DNA of 14,929 nucleotides from an uncultured Bacilli bacterium. GTDB taxonomy: Bacteria; Bacillota_I; Bacilli_A; RF39; UBA660. The notes beneath the pieces are model-generated. The model was not told the origin of the DNA, ran no database searches, and saw only the letters and a list, made by a program, of their open reading frames with translations. A program made the translations under genes and the position numbers. The DNA lies in contig CANRJI010000017.1 in NCBI GenBank assembly GCA_947630885.1, positions 1 to 14,929 of the forward strand, given 5' to 3'. Position 1 is the first letter of the stretch. The number at the start of each line of letters is the position of its first letter. Of the stretch, positions 1 through 7,653 are shown piece after piece.

Positions 1-303
1 AAGGCGTGGCTGATTCGGGTGGCGGTCAACTGCTGCCGGGATCTGGGCCGGGCCCGGGCCCGGCGGAGCTGGGTGAGTATGGACGAGGTTCGGGAATGCT
101 GCCGAGCCCCCGAATATCTGGGAATTTGGGAGGAGGTCGCAAGACTGCCGGAAAAATATCGAACGGTTCTGTACCTGTTCTATGCGGAGGGGTACAAGAC
201 CCGGGAGATTGCCAAGCTCCTGTCCGTCACAGCGGCTGCGGTGCGAAAGCGGTTGCAGTACGGGCGGGAGATGCTGAAACTGGAGTATGGAAAGGAAGAG
301 TGA
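1..303 (+). CDS. ECF-type RNA polymerase sigma factor, C-terminal part (5' end outside window)
   Basis: The frame is open from base 1 and ends at TGA 301-303. It begins KAWLIRVAVNCCRDL, which resembles the end of sigma region 2 in ECF sigma factors of Clostridia ('AWLxRVxxNxCRD'). After a short linker comes region 4 with the pattern LPEKYRTVLYLFYAEGYKTR followed by EIAKLLSVTAAAVRKRLQYG, the helix-turn-helix that contacts the -35 element. The GTG at 19 is internal, because the homology starts upstream of it. Base composition is strikingly GC-rich and codon use (CGG, CTG, GCC) is unlike every other gene in the window. It is also the only gene here ending in TGA. The family assignment is fairly safe. 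Whether the piece belongs to this genome is doubtful (see findings). Confidence 0.8.
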   Translation, partial: KAWLIRVAVNCCRDLGRARARRSWVSMDEVRECCRAPEYLGIWEEVARLPEKYRTVLYLFYAEGYKTREIAKLLSVTAAAVRKRLQYGREMLKLEYGKEE

Positions 304-306
304 AAG

Positions 307-465
307 ATGCAAAAGCAGGAATATAATAAAAGATTAGAAATGAATCTTAAAAAAGATGACGAAAGGACTTTGCTACCTATGGAAAATAATCTTTCGAAGG
401 TAGTTTATAAGTCTTGTCAAAAAAAGAGGGCACTTGTCAAAGTGAAGAAAAAAGAAGATAGTTAG
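307..465 (+). CDS. Short ORF (52 aa) across the GC-rich/AT-rich boundary; unknown, possibly chimeric
   Basis: An ATG three bases after the sigma-factor stop opens a 52-codon frame ending at TAG 463-465. The first residues, MQKQEYNK, would suit the start of an anti-sigma-type gene placed directly after an ECF sigma gene. The rest is lysine-rich, AT-rich and matches nothing I recognise; it ends KVKKKEDS. Composition drops sharply around 300-330, so the frame may simply be two unrelated pieces joined. There is no transmembrane segment or domain motif. It is probably not a genuine protein, but it is the only frame that fills this stretch. Confidence 0.25.
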   Translation: MQKQEYNKRLEMNLKKDDERTLLPMENNLSKVVYKSCQKKRALVKVKKKEDS

Positions 466-475
466 TTTTGGTATT

Positions 476-508
476 AAAGTGAACTTTTGGGAAATAAAGT
501 TTACTTTT
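476..508 (+). terminator. Hairpin with T-tail upstream of trmD, overlapping its -35 box
   Basis: The arms AAAGTGAACTTT (476-487) and AAAGTTTACTTT (496-507) pair over 12 bp with one G-U, around an 8-nt loop, followed by TTTT (505-508). It could end whatever is transcribed from the left. Its 3' arm contains the TTTACT -35 element of the trmD promoter. Each arm is also palindromic by itself, so an operator is an alternative reading. Confidence 0.5.
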
Positions 509-528
509 GATAATTATTATATTATAAT
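500..528 (+). promoter_or_regulatory. Promoter for trmD
   Basis: TTTACT (500-505), a 17-bp spacer, then a perfect TATAAT (523-528), 29 bp before the trmD ATG. A purine-rich stretch with GGAAG (541-545) and GAAGAG (551-556) provides a modest ribosome binding site. Confidence 0.75.
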
Positions 529-557
529 ATTTAAAGAAAAGGAAGCAGGCGAAGAGT

Positions 558-1238
558 ATGGTTATTGATGTTCTTACTTTATTTCCTAATATGTATGATA
601 ATTTTTTAACGGAATCGATTATTAAAAGAGCTATTGAAAGTAAAAAAGTTACGGTAAGTATACATAATATTAGAGACTATACGGTATATAATAACAATCA
701 AGTAGATGACTATCCATTTGGCGGCGGCGGCGGTATGGTTTTGATGTGCGATCCTATTTTTCGGGCGATCGAGGCTTTAAAAAAAGAAGACACAATCGTC
801 GTTATGATGACGCCATCTGGTAAAATCTTTAAACAAAAAGTGGCTTATGATTTAGCTAAAGAGAAACATATTATTCTTTTATGCGGTCATTATGAAGGAT
901 TTGATGAGCGAATTAAGAGTATTGTCGATATGGAACTATCGATTGGTGATTATATTTTGACGGGAGGAGAACTTCCTTCAATGGTGGTTATGGATTCAGT
1001 GATTCGTTTAATAAGTGGTGTCATTAGTAGTCAGTCTTTAGAAACGGAAAGTTTTAACGATAATTTACTCGATTATCCTAATTATACGAAACCAGTTGAT
1101 TATCGAGGAATGAAGGTTCCTGATGTTCTTCTAAGTGGACATCATCAAAATATTGAAAAGTATCGAATGGAAGAGCGAATACGACTTACAAAAGAAAATC
1201 GACCAGATTTGTTAAAGGGGGATAACAATGAGGACTAA
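558..1238 (+). CDS. trmD: tRNA (guanine-N1-)-methyltransferase TrmD
   Basis: Transfers a methyl group from S-adenosylmethionine to N1 of G37 in tRNAs that read CNN codons, which prevents +1 frameshifting; it acts as a cytoplasmic homodimer. The 226-aa length is normal for the family (about 220-250). Diagnostic segments are the N-terminal LTLFPNMYDNF, the glycine-rich YPFGGGGGMV, the SPOUT trefoil-knot SAM pocket CGHYEGFDERI (from C109) and SIGDYILTGGELP, the catalytic-region aspartate D172 in LDYPNYTKP, and the C-terminal LLSGHHQNIEKYR helix that contacts tRNA. The usual neighbours rpsP, rimM and rplS are not adjacent; trmD has its own promoter here. The last 11 bases overlap the next gene. 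Confidence 0.97.
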   Translation: MVIDVLTLFPNMYDNFLTESIIKRAIESKKVTVSIHNIRDYTVYNNNQVDDYPFGGGGGMVLMCDPIFRAIEALKKEDTIVVMMTPSGKIFKQKVAYDLAKEKHIILLCGHYEGFDERIKSIVDMELSIGDYILTGGELPSMVVMDSVIRLISGVISSQSLETESFNDNLLDYPNYTKPVDYRGMKVPDVLLSGHHQNIEKYRMEERIRLTKENRPDLLKGDNNED

Positions 1239-1728
1239 CTATTATATAAATAAAGATAGCAAAACAGGAGAAATTGTTTACTTAGAATATAATAAAAAAG
1301 GTTATCAAGTAAAGCCTAAAGTTAAACAAGAAGATGCTATCGAAGTAAATAAAATTGTTTTTGTGTCTCCAACATTAACGGAAAAATTATTAAAAAAGAA
1401 AATTAATGGTAAAATATCAAAGTTATTACTCGAATTAAATACTTTTTATGATGAAGATGAAGATTCTTCTTCTGAAGGAGCAATGTATGTTCGTAATTAT
1501 CTTAAGGAAGCTGAGAGATTAAAACTTAATATTATTAATAATTATCGTCAGTATTTAGATGGAAATTATGTCGGACTTACTTTAAAGAAATTACAGGTAA
1601 TTATTGATGGCTTTCATTCGAGGTTAGGATTATTAATGGAAAAGAAACAAAAACAATTATTTATGGAAATGATGAATGGTCAGAATTATTATTTTGAAGA
1701 AGATACGAAGAGAGGAAAGGGTAGATAA
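1228..1728 (+). CDS. Conserved-looking protein of unknown function, overlapping trmD
   Basis: 166 aa; I do not recognise a family. The ATG lies 11 bases inside the trmD end, with AAGGGGG just upstream, so translation is probably coupled to trmD. The N-terminal third looks like beta-strand/loop (YYINKDSKTGEIVYLEYNKKG). The middle carries an acidic patch (YDEDEDSSSEG, around 74-84). The rest is predicted to be mostly charged helix with leucine periodicity, possibly a coiled coil, ending in a basic tail. There is no signal peptide or membrane segment, so it is probably cytosolic. Codon use matches its neighbours, so it is a resident gene. The link to tRNA methylation is only positional. Confidence 0.8.
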   Translation: MRTNYYINKDSKTGEIVYLEYNKKGYQVKPKVKQEDAIEVNKIVFVSPTLTEKLLKKKINGKISKLLLELNTFYDEDEDSSSEGAMYVRNYLKEAERLKLNIINNYRQYLDGNYVGLTLKKLQVIIDGFHSRLGLLMEKKQKQLFMEMMNGQNYYFEEDTKRGKGR

Positions 1729-1743
1729 TCTTTTCCTCTTTTT
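1711..1743 (+). terminator. Intrinsic terminator of the trmD operon, 5' arm inside the coding end
   Basis: AGAGGAAA (1711-1718) pairs with TTTCCTCT (1732-1739), followed by a T-run. The 5' arm encodes the last residues of the preceding gene and its stop codon lies in the loop. Confidence 0.75.
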
Positions 1744-1758
1744 ACTTGAGTAAAAATA

Positions 1759-1787
1759 TTTACTTTTAATCATTAATATGTCATAAT
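1759..1787 (+). promoter_or_regulatory. Promoter for addB operon
   Basis: TTTACT (1759-1764), 17-bp spacer, CATAAT (1782-1787) preceded by TGT, a TGn extended -10. Transcription would begin near 1794, directly at the Shine-Dalgarno, giving a leader of only about 12 nt. A perfect palindrome, TTTACT-TG-AGTAAA (1741-1754), lies immediately upstream. Confidence 0.65.
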
Positions 1788-1805
1788 TAGTATGAGGTGA
1801 TAAGA

Positions 1806-4091
1806 GTGACTGAGGGTATTCTATTAATTCCTAATAATATGAAGAAAGAACTTATTTTAAAGATAAGAAAAGAGTACCCAAAATGGGCTATCAAGTTTAT
1901 GTCACTCGAAGAATTTAAAGATTTTGTTACGTTTTCTTACGATAGTAAAACGATTTATTATTTGATGGAAAAGTATCTTTTTTCATTTGATACGGCTTTA
2001 GTTTATTTAAAGAATTTACGTTATATAAGTAATGAATTAGATAATCATAAAATGCGTAAATTAAAAGAAATAAAAGCTTATTTAGAAGAAAATAATCTTT
2101 TAAATTACGATCATTATTTTAGGGATTTTGCTAAAAAGCAAAAAATTTATATATATGGTTATCCTTATTTAAAGAAAGAAGATTTAAGTATATTAAAAGA
2201 TTTTGATTATCAGATAACTTTACAAGATAAAAAGAATTATAAACTAGAAAAAATTTATTATGCTTCGAGTATTACGGATGAAGTTATTTTTGTTGCTACG
2301 AGAATTTATGAACTATTAAAGCAAAATATTAGTTACGAACATATTAAAATTATTTATACTAAGGAATATGAGGAGATAATAAGAAGAATTTTTAAAATTT
2401 ACCATATTAAAATTAATATTTCGAAAGGAAGTATATATTCAAAATATGCTTGTAAAAAGGTACTTGCTAATTTAGACAATTTAAATGATGTTTTAGATGA
2501 GCTATCTAATGATAAAATAAAGAAAAAGATTATTGATGTTTTAAATAAATATAGTTTTTTAGATGATAAGAAGAAGGCTATACCACTTATCAAAAATGAT
2601 TTAAAGAAAACATATATGGAAGAAGATATGTCAGGAGTTCAAATTATTTCTTTAGATGATTATATCGAAGAAGATGATTATGTCTTTTTACTTGGTTTTA
2701 ATAAAGAAAACTATCCTAAAATTATGAAAGATAGTGATTATTTTACTGATAGTGAAAAGGAAATAATTGGACTTGATACAAGTGATGTAATAAATGCTTG
2801 GGAACGAGAAAAGGTTATTAATAAGCTTCTTCAAATAAAAAATTTAGTTGTTACTTATAAATTATTTGATTCATCAAATAATTATACGAGATGTTCTCTT
2901 TTTGATAATGTTCAAGATGAAGAGATAACTTTAAATAATTATCATTTATCACATATGATGAATAAGATTTTTCTTACGGAAAGGCTTGATAATTTAGTTA
3001 AATATAATATTAAAGATAATGATTTAGGGTTACTTTATGCTAACTATCAAATTCCTTATCTTGAATACGATAATGATTATAAACAGATTGATAAAGATAA
3101 ACTATATAAATATGTCGAAAATAATCTAACTTTATCTTATACTTCTTTAGATATTTATAATAAATGTCATTTTTGCTATTATTTATCTTATATTTTAAAG
3201 CTTAATGAAGTAAAGGATACTTTTTCTATTACAATTGGTAATGTATGTCATTTTGTCTTATCAAAGATGGATAATGATGACTTTAGTGTTTCTAAATATT
3301 TTGCTGATTATTTTCAAGGTAAAAGTGAAGGTACGGCAAAAGAAAACTTTATTTTACGAAAAGTTAAAGAGGAACTAGAATTTATTGTTTCGACTATTAG
3401 AAAGCAACAAACTTATACAACTTTTACGGAAAAAATGTATGAAAAAGATGTTAAGATAAAACTTTCTAATAAAGCTATTGATACGTTCTTTAAGGGTAAG
3501 ATTGATAAAATATTATATCGCGAAGATAATGATGCTACTTATGCTGTCGTTATCGATTATAAGACAGGTAATACAGATATTAAACTAAATTATATGAAAT
3601 ATGGTATTGGAATGCAACTTCCAATGTACTTGTATTTGTTATCGCAAATGCCGATGAAAAATATTCAGATTGTTGGCTTTTATTTGCAGAAAATTTTAGC
3701 TAATGTTACGGAAAGTAATAATAAAACATTTGAAGAAGCAAAAGAAGATACTTTAAAACTTGAAGGTTATTCTTTAAATGATGAACATATTCTTTCTTTA
3801 TTTGATAAGACATATCAAGATTCTAAATTAATTAAGTCACTAAAAATGACGAAAAATGGTTTTTCTTCTTATAGCAAAATAATTGGCAAAGAAGATATTA
3901 CTAAATTTTTAAGTACGATTGAAGAACAAATTGACAAAGCTTCTGATAGAATTCTTCAAGCTGATTTTTCAATTAATCCTAAAGTAATTGAAGGTAAAAA
4001 TGTAAGCTGTGCATACTGTAAATATCGTGATATATGTTATCGCCGTGAAAGAAATATTGAATATATAGATGGAGATGATTCTGATGAATAG
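1806..4091 (+). CDS. addB: AddB-like subunit of the AddAB helicase-nuclease (Fe-S PD-(D/E)XK nuclease)
   Basis: Partner of AddA in resecting double-strand breaks for RecA loading. The GTG start at 1806 is chosen because GAGGTGAT (1794-1801) sits 4 nt before it; the in-frame GTG at 1797 lies inside that Shine-Dalgarno. The protein is 761 aa. The middle part (VQIISLDDYIEEDDYVFLLG then FNKENYPK) matches the inactivated helicase region of AddB. The C-terminal RecB-type nuclease shows D567 (GKID), D584 and K586 (VVIDYKTGN) and a QLPMYLYLL segment. Four cysteines of the AddB iron-sulfur staple are present: C454, then C735-x2-C738-x5-C744. No N-terminal Walker A is visible and the protein is several hundred residues shorter than classical AddB (about 1150), so the N-terminal domain is reduced. 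It overlaps the next gene by 8 nt. Confidence 0.85.
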   Translation: MTEGILLIPNNMKKELILKIRKEYPKWAIKFMSLEEFKDFVTFSYDSKTIYYLMEKYLFSFDTALVYLKNLRYISNELDNHKMRKLKEIKAYLEENNLLNYDHYFRDFAKKQKIYIYGYPYLKKEDLSILKDFDYQITLQDKKNYKLEKIYYASSITDEVIFVATRIYELLKQNISYEHIKIIYTKEYEEIIRRIFKIYHIKINISKGSIYSKYACKKVLANLDNLNDVLDELSNDKIKKKIIDVLNKYSFLDDKKKAIPLIKNDLKKTYMEEDMSGVQIISLDDYIEEDDYVFLLGFNKENYPKIMKDSDYFTDSEKEIIGLDTSDVINAWEREKVINKLLQIKNLVVTYKLFDSSNNYTRCSLFDNVQDEEITLNNYHLSHMMNKIFLTERLDNLVKYNIKDNDLGLLYANYQIPYLEYDNDYKQIDKDKLYKYVENNLTLSYTSLDIYNKCHFCYYLSYILKLNEVKDTFSITIGNVCHFVLSKMDNDDFSVSKYFADYFQGKSEGTAKENFILRKVKEELEFIVSTIRKQQTYTTFTEKMYEKDVKIKLSNKAIDTFFKGKIDKILYREDNDATYAVVIDYKTGNTDIKLNYMKYGIGMQLPMYLYLLSQMPMKNIQIVGFYLQKILANVTESNNKTFEEAKEDTLKLEGYSLNDEHILSLFDKTYQDSKLIKSLKMTKNGFSSYSKIIGKEDITKFLSTIEEQIDKASDRILQADFSINPKVIEGKNVSCAYCKYRDICYRRERNIEYIDGDDSDE

Positions 4092-4431
4092 TAGTAATTA
4101 TCAACGCGGAATATTATACAAAGGAAATATTGTTAAAATAGTAGATGGGAAGAAAGTAATATATAAAGAAAATGCTCTTCTTGGATACAAAGACGATACC
4201 TTTAGTGATATTGATGAAACAATAATACCTTCTTTAAGTATGCTCGAGTATCAAGGTAAGGGTGATACTGAAGGTGTCAATCGTGAACATGAAAAGATTT
4301 CGCATTTTACTTATCCAATTCTTCCTGATGATATGGTAGGGAAAGAAGGAGTTATCTATGCTGATGAAAGTACAATTAGAGAAACATTTCCTGACCAAAA
4401 GAAAAATACTGGTGAGAAGAAAAGAGGGTAA
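4084..4431 (+). CDS. Small unknown protein between addB and addA
   Basis: 115 aa; not recognised. The ATG at 4084 is preferred to the upstream in-frame ATG at 4069 because GGAGATGAT (4070-4078) forms a ribosome binding site in front of it and the start overlaps the addB stop (translational coupling). The N-terminal half has an alternating pattern suggesting a small beta-rich fold (RGILYKGNIVKIVDGKKVIY); the remainder is polar and ends in a lysine-rich tail (KKNTGEKKRG). There is no cysteine cluster, membrane segment or signal peptide. Its place inside the addB-addA block suggests a role linked to AddAB or only co-transcription; nothing in the sequence decides which. Confidence 0.75.
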   Translation: MNSSNYQRGILYKGNIVKIVDGKKVIYKENALLGYKDDTFSDIDETIIPSLSMLEYQGKGDTEGVNREHEKISHFTYPILPDDMVGKEGVIYADESTIRETFPDQKKNTGEKKRG

Positions 4432-4434
4432 TAG

Positions 4435-4468
4435 ATAATTTCCTTTCATAATTAGGAATTATATTTTT
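4435..4468 (+). terminator. Possible weak terminator/attenuator before addA
   Basis: ATAATT-T-CC (4435-4443) can pair with GGAATTAT (4455-4462) with one bulged T, followed by TTTTT (4464-4468). The stem is AT-rich and weak. It might lower addA transcription relative to addB, or be chance in AT-rich DNA. A poor promoter-like pair, TTCATA-N17-TAATAT (4445-4473), overlaps it. Confidence 0.35.
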
Positions 4469-4501
4469 AATATAGAAAAGTTTTAAGAAAGTGGTGAAGT
4501 T

Positions 4502-7500
4502 ATGACAGAGTGGACGAAAGAGCAAAAAGAAGCTATACGAGAAAGTGGTAAAAATATTATTGTTTCGGCCGGAGCAGGATCTGGAAAAACCGCTGTTTTA
4601 ACGGAAAGGGTAGTTGAAAAAATAAAAAATGGTAGTTCGCTTTCAAGGTTACTTATTTTAACATTTACTAATATGGCAGCGAAAGAAATGCGTGAGCGAA
4701 TCGGAAAGAAATTAGAAGAAAATGGTTTATTAGAAGAATTAGAAAAACTAGATACGGCCGATATTACGACTTTTGATGCTTATGCTTTGTCATTAGTAAA
4801 AAAGTATCACTACTATTTAGATGTTTCTCCCAATGCTACGATAATTGATGCTTCAGTTATTAGTCTTTATCGGAAGAAAGTTTTAGAAAATATTTTTGAA
4901 GAAATGTATCAAAAGGAAGATGAATCTTTTCTTTCGCTTATTGATACTTATAGTATAAAAGATGATAAGATAATATTTGATTATGTTATTACTTTAAATA
5001 ATAAATTAGATTTAAAACCTAATAAGAGAGAATATTTAGAAAGATTTATACGTGATAACTATAATTCGCAAGTAATTGAAAAAAATTATGATACTTATTT
5101 TCAATCGATTAAAGATATTATAAATAAAATAGAATGGTATTTAGAATATATTGACGACGCTTCTTTTCAAGATGAAATGATAAAGGTATTAACTCCTTTA
5201 CTAAATAGTAAGGACTATGACGAAATTAAAAATAATTTGGATGTTAATTTACCGAGACTTAGTAAATCTTTGTCAGATGTAACGAAAGAGTATAAAAATA
5301 AGATTGCTGATTTGATAGGTGAACTTAAAAAATTAATGCCTTACAAAAATAAGGAAGAAGTATTCGATGGTATTTATAAGACAAAATCTTATGTAGAAAA
5401 AATTATATCGATTGTTTTGGAACTTGATAGTTTAGCATTAGAATATAAAAAGAAATATGATGCTTACGAATATCATGACATTGCTAATTTGGCGATAAAG
5501 TTAGTAAGTGAGCATCCGGAAATTACTATTGAAATTAAACAAAATTTAGATGAAATACTAATTGATGAATATCAAGATACAAATGATATTCAAGAAAAAT
5601 TTATATCGTATATTGCTAGTAATAATGTCTATATGGTAGGAGATATTAAACAGTCTATCTATCGTTTTCGTAATGCTAATCCTTACATATTTAAAGAAAA
5701 ATATGATCGTTATAGTAAGAATGATAATGGTATCAAAATCGATTTAAATAAAAATTTTCGGAGCCGATTTGAAGTAATTGATAGTGTCAATCTTATCTTT
5801 AATCATATTATGGATGATTTGATAGGGGGAGCTGATTACGTTTCGAATCATCAAATGTCTTTTGGTAATACTTTATATGAAGAACAAAATAATAATCAAA
5901 ATAATTATTTAGAAATTTATAATTATTTTAATGATACGAATTATAAAAAAGAAGAAGTAGAAGCTTTTATTGTCAGTGATGATATTAATAAAAAAATAAA
6001 AGATGGTTATATTGTCCTCGATAAAGATACGAAGAAAAACCGCAGAATAACTTATAGTGATATTGTTCTTTTAATCGATAGCCGCAAAAACTTTGATTTG
6101 TATAAAAAAATACTTGAATATAAAGGCATTCCAGTAACACTTGTTAAAACAGATAATATGGTAGATAGTGAAATTATTATGATTATGAAAAATATTATTA
6201 ATTTTATTATTAAGGTAAAAGATAATATTTTTGATGTCGATTTTAAAAAATTATTTATTTCATTAAACCGTAGTTTTCTTTTTAGTTTAGATGATGATAA
6301 AATCTTTTCTTACTTCTTAGATAAAAATTATATGGAAAGTGATTTATACCAAATTACGAAGCAAATAAGTAGTGAAATAGATAATTTATCACTTTTAGAA
6401 CTAATAGAATTAATAATTGATAAGTATAATATTTATGAAAAGTTATTTTTGGTAGGTGATTATGATTTAAATATATTGAGACTCGATAAGCTGAAAGAAA
6501 TAACATCTTCTTTAGTTAACCTCGATTATTCGGTTTATGACTATCAAGTATATTTAAATGATATTTTTGATAACAATTTGAAAATTGAATATGATGTTAA
6601 TGATACTGATGGTAATACTGTTAAGATAATGACTATTCATGCTTCAAAAGGCTTGGAGTTTAGTATTTGTTATTATATGGGACTTTATGGTGAATTTAAT
6701 ATTCGTGATGCATCAAATAAGTATACGTATGATGAGAATTATGGTATTATTTTTCCTTATCAAGATGGCTATATTAAAAATACTTTCTATCACTATTTGA
6801 GTTATCGAAATTATGTTCGGGAAAATATTGGTGAAAGACTTAGACTATTTTATGTTGCTTTGACAAGGGCTAAAGAAAAAATGATTGTTCTTTTGCCACA
6901 GAAGAAGAGTGATAACATACTTAGTTTTTCTTCGCTTGTTCCATTTGACGTTCGAGCAAAGTATAATTCTTTTGCTAGTATTATGTATTCAGTGGAATCT
7001 CTTACTAAAAAGTATTATAAAAATATTTCGTTAGATAATTTAGGCCTTACACGAAATTATAACTTATTAAGAAATAATAATTATTTGAAAGAAATTAAGC
7101 CATGTCATGAAACGATTGATGTTCAGGAACTTGTTTTAGAAGATAGCAAAGTCCAGCAAAAATCGTTTTCTAAAGATAGTATCCATTTAATTGATAGTGA
7201 AGAGCAAAGAAAACTTGATTATGGTACGAAAGTGCATGAATTATTTGAACTTACTGACTTTGTAAATCCTAATTACGATTTACTTTCCAATAGTGAAGGA
7301 AAGTTAATTAAAAACTTTCTTAATAAGATAGATGTAAATAGTTGTCACATATATAAAGAATATGAATTTATCTATGAAGAAGATAATACTATGTATCATG
7401 GCATAATTGACTTAATGTTAGAATATGACGATAGTATTAAAATTATTGACTATAAACTTAAAAATACAGATGATCCAGCTTACATAAAACAGTTAAATGG

Positions 7501-7600
7501 ATATAAAAATTATATTGAAAAAGAATTTAAAAAGCCCGTTAGCATATATTTATATTCAATATTAACGGATAATTTTCAAAAATTAGAAGAAAATGAATAA
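4502..7600 (+). CDS. addA: AddA, UvrD-type helicase with C-terminal RecB-like nuclease
   Basis: ATP-driven 3'-5' helicase and nuclease subunit of AddAB. SF1A motifs occur in order: Q-motif WTKEQKEAI (4-12), Walker A AGAGSGKT (23-30), motif Ia LTFTNMAAKEMRERI (about 53-67), Walker B IDEYQDTND (D355, E356), motif III MVGDIKQSIYRFRNA (about 377-391), motif IV NFRSRFE, motif V TIHASKGLEFS (about 711-721) and motif VI RLFYVALTRAKE (about 781-792). The C-terminal PD-(D/E)XK nuclease shows HGIIDLML, IIDYKLK (D983, K985) and KQLNGYKNYI. At 1032 aa it is shorter than the usual 1200 or so, mirroring the compact AddB. GGTGA 7 nt before the ATG is the ribosome binding site. It follows the small unknown gene by 70 nt. 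Confidence 0.95.
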   Translation: MTEWTKEQKEAIRESGKNIIVSAGAGSGKTAVLTERVVEKIKNGSSLSRLLILTFTNMAAKEMRERIGKKLEENGLLEELEKLDTADITTFDAYALSLVKKYHYYLDVSPNATIIDASVISLYRKKVLENIFEEMYQKEDESFLSLIDTYSIKDDKIIFDYVITLNNKLDLKPNKREYLERFIRDNYNSQVIEKNYDTYFQSIKDIINKIEWYLEYIDDASFQDEMIKVLTPLLNSKDYDEIKNNLDVNLPRLSKSLSDVTKEYKNKIADLIGELKKLMPYKNKEEVFDGIYKTKSYVEKIISIVLELDSLALEYKKKYDAYEYHDIANLAIKLVSEHPEITIEIKQNLDEILIDEYQDTNDIQEKFISYIASNNVYMVGDIKQSIYRFRNANPYIFKEKYDRYSKNDNGIKIDLNKNFRSRFEVIDSVNLIFNHIMDDLIGGADYVSNHQMSFGNTLYEEQNNNQNNYLEIYNYFNDTNYKKEEVEAFIVSDDINKKIKDGYIVLDKDTKKNRRITYSDIVLLIDSRKNFDLYKKILEYKGIPVTLVKTDNMVDSEIIMIMKNIINFIIKVKDNIFDVDFKKLFISLNRSFLFSLDDDKIFSYFLDKNYMESDLYQITKQISSEIDNLSLLELIELIIDKYNIYEKLFLVGDYDLNILRLDKLKEITSSLVNLDYSVYDYQVYLNDIFDNNLKIEYDVNDTDGNTVKIMTIHASKGLEFSICYYMGLYGEFNIRDASNKYTYDENYGIIFPYQDGYIKNTFYHYLSYRNYVRENIGERLRLFYVALTRAKEKMIVLLPQKKSDNILSFSSLVPFDVRAKYNSFASIMYSVESLTKKYYKNISLDNLGLTRNYNLLRNNNYLKEIKPCHETIDVQELVLEDSKVQQKSFSKDSIHLIDSEEQRKLDYGTKVHELFELTDFVNPNYDLLSNSEGKLIKNFLNKIDVNSCHIYKEYEFIYEEDNTMYHGIIDLMLEYDDSIKIIDYKLKNTDDPAYIKQLNGYKNYIEKEFKKPVSIYLYSILTDNFQKLEENE

Positions 7601-7605
7601 AATAA

Positions 7606-7634
7606 TTACTAATCTTTCTATTTTATGATATAAT
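7606..7634 (+). promoter_or_regulatory. Promoter for tRNA-Thr, nested in the addA terminator
   Basis: A perfect TATAAT (7629-7634) preceded by TGA (extended -10) lies in the loop of the addA terminator hairpin. The -35 is poor (TTACTA 7606-7611, 17-bp spacer). Transcription would start near 7641, 13 nt before the tRNA. Confidence 0.6.
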
Positions 7635-7651
7635 TAGATAGAAAGATTTTT
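7611..7651 (+). terminator. Intrinsic terminator of addA
   Basis: AATCTTTCTAT (7611-7621) and ATAGAAAGATT (7638-7648) form an uninterrupted 11-bp stem followed by a T-run, starting 10 nt after the addA stop. The 16-nt loop contains the -10 box of the following tRNA gene. Confidence 0.75.
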
Positions 7652-7653
7652 CT

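Noticed and set aside
6..326. 106-codon frame overlapping the sigma factor
   Set aside because: Gly/Pro-rich shadow of a GC-rich gene in another frame; the frame from base 1 has clear sigma-factor motifs.
1797..1799. GTG at 1797 as the addB start
   Set aside because: It forms part of the GAGGTGAT Shine-Dalgarno, which is correctly placed for the GTG at 1806.
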